Source: Lawsonibacter sp. | Lineage (GTDB): Bacteria > Bacillota > Clostridia > Oscillospirales > Oscillospiraceae | Assembly (NCBI GenBank): GCA_022798855.1 | Contig: JAAWNI010000082.1 | Span: 1-9,217, forward strand | Direction: 5' to 3' | Length of the DNA stretch: 9,217 nucleotides | Notes under the pieces: model-generated | Told to the model about the DNA's origin: nothing | The model's database searches: none | The model's input: the letters and a program-made list of their open reading frames with translations, nothing else | Program-made: the position numbers and the translations under genes | Part shown: positions 6,937 through 9,217 of the stretch, one piece after another | Position numbering within the stretch: position 1 is the stretch's first letter | Layout: each line of letters opens with the position of its first letter

Positions 6937-6966
6937 TAAAAACACAGCCCGGGATTCCTCCCGGGC
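6937..6966 (-). terminator. Rho-independent terminator of the SLH-protein gene
   Basis: On the minus strand, GCCCGGGA (6966-6959) and TCCCGGGC (6954-6947) form a perfect 8-bp stem around a 4-nt loop. TGTGTTTTTA follows (to 6937). It begins 8 bp after the stop codon of the surface-protein gene. Confidence 0.85.
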
Positions 6967-6974
6967 CGCGCTTC

Positions 6975-8810
6975 CTATTTTACTACGATGACGCGGATGC
7001 GTCCGCCCTCGGACCCCGCCTTGTCATACCATGCGGTGAGGTTCTTTCCGGCCTCCTCCGCCCGGGCCAGGCTGGACAGGTAATATCTGCCGCCCCGCAG
7101 CTCGTAGACCACCACGCTGTCGGACAGGGTGAACCGCTGGCTGCCCGCCGCGTACTGGTTCCCCGTCAGCTGGCCGTCCTTGGCGGCGGTGAGGGGGTAC
7201 AGCCGCTCGGGGCTGGCCGGGTCGCCCACGATCTGGACGGGCCCGCCGGTGGCCAGGAACTTGGTGCCGCCGGAGAAGCTGTAACTCACGCCGCCCACGT
7301 CATACTGGTAGGAGCAGTAGCGGCTCAGCCCCTCCCCCTGCTCCTCGAAGTGGGTGATGATGCCGTAGGAGTAGACGTCACCGGTGACGTTGTTCAAAAT
7401 CAGCGTCTCGATCTCCCCCTGGGTGTTCAGGGCGTACCAACGCACCTTGCCGCTGTCCAGGTTCAGCCCGGCCAGCCGCTTGGGGTAGAGCACCGCCCCC
7501 CGCTTGTCGCCCACGTCCAAAATCTCCACGTTCTGGGCGAAGGCATACTTGCCCAGCTTGGCGCCGTCGGCGCTCACCTTGCCGGTGAGGGTGGCGCTGG
7601 TCAGCCCCCGGAGGGCCACCTCGCCCCCCTGGCCCACCACGGCCCGGACCACACCGCCTTCCCGGTGGCCCCCTTTGGCCTGGTACTGATAGGTCTGGCC
7701 GTCGGTGGCCAGAAGGGTGACAGTCTGGGCGGTGTAGGTGCCGCCGTCTCCGTCGGGGTAGGTGGTGTTAGAAGTCTCCAGCACCACGCCCACCCGCTCG
7801 CCGGCGCTGGCGGACGCGTCGGCCACAGCGGCCACGCCGCCGCTCCGGCCCAGAAGCAGGGTGACGGTATTTCCCAGGTGATACTCCCCCAGGTCGGACA
7901 GGGCGTAGGCCGCCGCCGAGCTCTCGATCTCATAGGTCCGGCCCGCCACCGTCACAGAGGTGGGGCTGGCCCGGTCGGGCGCGATGGCCTGGATGGCCCC
8001 GGTGGCCTTCTTGGCATAGGCCCACACCGTGCTCATGGAGGAATTCCAATAGATTACGTCGTAGTCCTGGACGGCGGAGGCGGCAACCAGGCTGCCGTTG
8101 CGGTACACCTTGCCGGGGGTGAAGGGCAGCTGCGACTGCCAGCCCCGCTGGGCCACCACCGGGCCCTCCATCTCCCCGTTGATCAGGGAGACAAGGTTGG
8201 GCCTGCCCGAAGCGTCCAGGCTGTGGCCCAGCTGCTGGATGTAGGGCGCCCCCTCCTTGGTCCGGGCGGAGAGCAGGTTGTAGAACAGATAGACCGCGTC
8301 CTGCCGGGTGAGGGGGGCGGCGGCGCCGGAGGCGCTGACCCCCCGGTCCAGCTTCAGGCTGCGGTACATGGACAGCTGTCCGGTGGGGTAGGCCCCGGAG
8401 AAGTCGCTCCGGCTGTAGCCCAGCAGGGCCAGGACCATTTCCGCCCCCTCGGCCAGCTTCATCTCCCCGTCGGGGCGGAAGGTGCCGTCGCTGTAGGCGG
8501 TGACCAGCCCCCGGCTTACCGCCGCTTCCACATAGCCGCTGGCCCAGTGGCTCCGGGGGACGTCCGGGTAGGGGGAGGCCGCCGCCTGGCCCACCCCGTC
8601 CCCGCCGGGGGTGGCCTTGACGGCCATGGCCGTAAATTCCGCCCGGGTCACCTTCTGGGACAGGTTCTCCCCGGTGGCGATGCCCAGGGCGGTCACCGCC
8701 TGGACCGCGTCCTCCAGAGAGGGGGCGGCCCCCGCCGCCGAAACGGGCAGGAGCAGGGCCAGGGTCAGGCATGCCGCCAAAAGGGCGGAGAAAAATCGTT
8801 TGGTTTTCAT
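6975..8810 (-). CDS. Secreted S-layer-homology (SLH) domain protein, C-terminal function unknown
   Basis: This 611-aa protein has a classic Sec signal peptide (basic MKTKR, hydrophobic core to about residue 22, and VSAAGAA near 23-29). Three SLH-like repeats follow: about 31-66 (with VTRAEF), about 80-132 (YPDV, HW, SDGTFRPDG, then a degenerate TRAE), and about 141-182 (LTRQDAVYLFYNLL). SLH domains normally anchor proteins to secondary cell-wall polymers, so it should sit on the cell surface. The remaining 430 residues are rich in G, S, T, V and Y, with beta-strand-like repeats, and I recognise no catalytic motif. The ATG at 8810 is chosen because it starts the signal peptide and has AAAGGTG (8824-8818) 7 nt upstream. 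The in-frame extension to 8891 has no such support and runs through the repeat at 8828-8909. No clear promoter of its own is visible. Confidence 0.88.
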   Translation of the reverse strand: MKTKRFFSALLAACLTLALLLPVSAAGAAPSLEDAVQAVTALGIATGENLSQKVTRAEFTAMAVKATPGGDGVGQAAASPYPDVPRSHWASGYVEAAVSRGLVTAYSDGTFRPDGEMKLAEGAEMVLALLGYSRSDFSGAYPTGQLSMYRSLKLDRGVSASGAAAPLTRQDAVYLFYNLLSARTKEGAPYIQQLGHSLDASGRPNLVSLINGEMEGPVVAQRGWQSQLPFTPGKVYRNGSLVAASAVQDYDVIYWNSSMSTVWAYAKKATGAIQAIAPDRASPTSVTVAGRTYEIESSAAAYALSDLGEYHLGNTVTLLLGRSGGVAAVADASASAGERVGVVLETSNTTYPDGDGGTYTAQTVTLLATDGQTYQYQAKGGHREGGVVRAVVGQGGEVALRGLTSATLTGKVSADGAKLGKYAFAQNVEILDVGDKRGAVLYPKRLAGLNLDSGKVRWYALNTQGEIETLILNNVTGDVYSYGIITHFEEQGEGLSRYCSYQYDVGGVSYSFSGGTKFLATGGPVQIVGDPASPERLYPLTAAKDGQLTGNQYAAGSQRFTLSDSVVVYELRGGRYYLSSLARAEEAGKNLTAWYDKAGSEGGRIRVIVVK

Positions 8811-8827
8811 ATGATCGCACCTTTCTG

Positions 8828-8909
8828 GTAGGGCCGCGGCTTGCCGCGGCCGTTCTTTTGGGTCTGAACGCATTTCGAAATACGCGGACACGGCAAGCCG
8901 TGTCCCTAC
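8828..8909. repeat. 82-bp paired-palindrome repeat bounded by GTAGGG/CCCTAC, in the SLH gene leader
   Basis: GTAGGG (8828-8833) and CCCTAC (8904-8909) are the inverted ends. Just inside lie two perfect 9-bp hairpins with 2-nt loops: GGCCGCGGC/GCCGCGGCC (8832-8851) and GGACACGGC/GCCGTGTCC (8886-8905). The spacer contains a TTTCGAAA palindrome. The arrangement resembles REP/BIME-type repeats. It fills most of the 105-bp gap between the permease stop and the SLH start, ending 4 bp from the ribosome binding site. Confidence 0.7.
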
Positions 8910-8915
8910 GGTAAA

Positions 8916-9217
8916 TCAATCATACCGCAGCGCGTCGATGGGATTCAATTTCGCGGCCTTGTTGGCGGGCAGGTAGCCGAAGAGGACGCCGATGCCCACC
9001 GACACACCGAAGCTGAGGAGGATGGCCCCCATGGTGGGGGTGGCGTCGAAGGTAATGCCGCTGGCGCCCATGCTCGCCACCAGCATGCCGCCCAGGAGCA
9101 TCCCCAGGCCCTTGGCCAGCAGCCAGCCGAAGGCGATGCCCAGCAGTCCGCCGATGGCGGAGGTGGTGCCCGCCTCGATGACGAACTGGCTGCGGATGTC
9201 CTTCCGCTTGGCCCCCA
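8916..9217 (-). CDS. ABC transporter permease, MacB/FtsX-like, C-terminal 99 residues (partial)
   Basis: The reading frame enters from the right edge and ends at TGA (8918-8916). The visible part begins GAKRKDIRSQFVIEA, the cytoplasmic coupling segment before the penultimate membrane helix of FtsX-domain permeases. A glycine-rich helix follows (SAIGGLLGIAFGWLLAKGLG), then a short loop, a last helix (AILLSFGVSVGIGVLFGYLPA), and the family's closing AAKLNPIDALRYD. Such permeases form MacB-type ABC complexes that export peptides, lipoproteins or drugs, or act as mechanotransmitters. The start, the periplasmic domain and any ATPase partner lie outside the window. The gene runs in the same direction as the SLH gene 105 bp downstream, so they may share a transcript. 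Confidence 0.88.
   Translation of the reverse strand, partial: GAKRKDIRSQFVIEAGTTSAIGGLLGIAFGWLLAKGLGMLLGGMLVASMGASGITFDATPTMGAILLSFGVSVGIGVLFGYLPANKAAKLNPIDALRYD

Noticed and set aside
6828..8831. Long open frame (667 codons) on the plus strand, antisense to the SLH gene
   Set aside because: It has low-complexity G/A/H/V composition, no ribosome binding site or domain, and passes through the terminator of the well-supported SLH gene.
8811..8891. 27-residue extension of the SLH protein upstream of 8810
   Set aside because: It would bury the signal peptide behind a charged leader and is encoded by the palindromic repeat. AAAGGTG fits the ATG at 8810.
1..9217. CRISPR array, tRNA/rRNA, riboswitch, toxin-antitoxin or defence genes
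   Set aside because: No regularly spaced direct repeats, cloverleaf, conserved riboswitch core or matching protein signatures were seen on either strand.

Overview
The window looks like chromosome from a high-GC, Gram-positive gut-type Clostridia, most likely Oscillospirales/Oscillospiraceae (a Flavonifractor- or Lawsonibacter-like organism). This is an inference. It rests on strongly GC-rich coding sequence between AT-rich promoters, GGAGG-type ribosome binding sites, an SLH-domain surface protein, a Cys-rich clostridial FMN hydroxy-acid oxidase, a clostridial-style hybrid sensor kinase, and many small palindromic intergenic repeats. No rRNA, tRNA, CRISPR, phage or plasmid gene was found.

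Layout. Positions 1-254 hold a GC-rich repeat ending in a terminator-like hairpin, a perfect inverted repeat, and a good sigma-A promoter. This drives a two-gene plus-strand unit: an FMN-dependent alpha-hydroxy-acid dehydrogenase/oxidase (255-1268) and, one base after its stop codon, a membrane hybrid histidine kinase with a response-regulator domain (1270-3960). A 160-bp MITE-like element (3961-4120) lies exactly between the kinase stop codon and an 18-bp-stem bidirectional terminator (4122-4161).

The rest is on the minus strand. A LacI-family regulator (5574-6593) has its own strong promoter and is followed 22 bp later by a YfcC/DcuC-type 12-TM carrier (4208-5551). Next, reading the window left to right, come a 380-bp gene-free stretch with a second inverted-repeat element and a terminator, a secreted SLH-domain protein (6975-8810), an 82-bp paired-palindrome repeat in that gene's leader, and the C-terminal end of an ABC-transporter permease of the MacB/FtsX type cut by the window edge (8916-9217).

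How the genes may work together. The oxidase and kinase are almost certainly co-transcribed and probably translationally coupled, so the kinase may sense a ligand linked to the hydroxy acid that the enzyme oxidises. The LacI regulator probably controls its own operon with the carrier. Whether the carrier moves a substrate for the oxidase is only a guess from proximity. I see no clear undescribed defence or mobile system. The most interesting items are the enzyme-kinase coupling, the N-terminal cysteine cluster of the oxidase, and the three kinds of small intergenic repeat.
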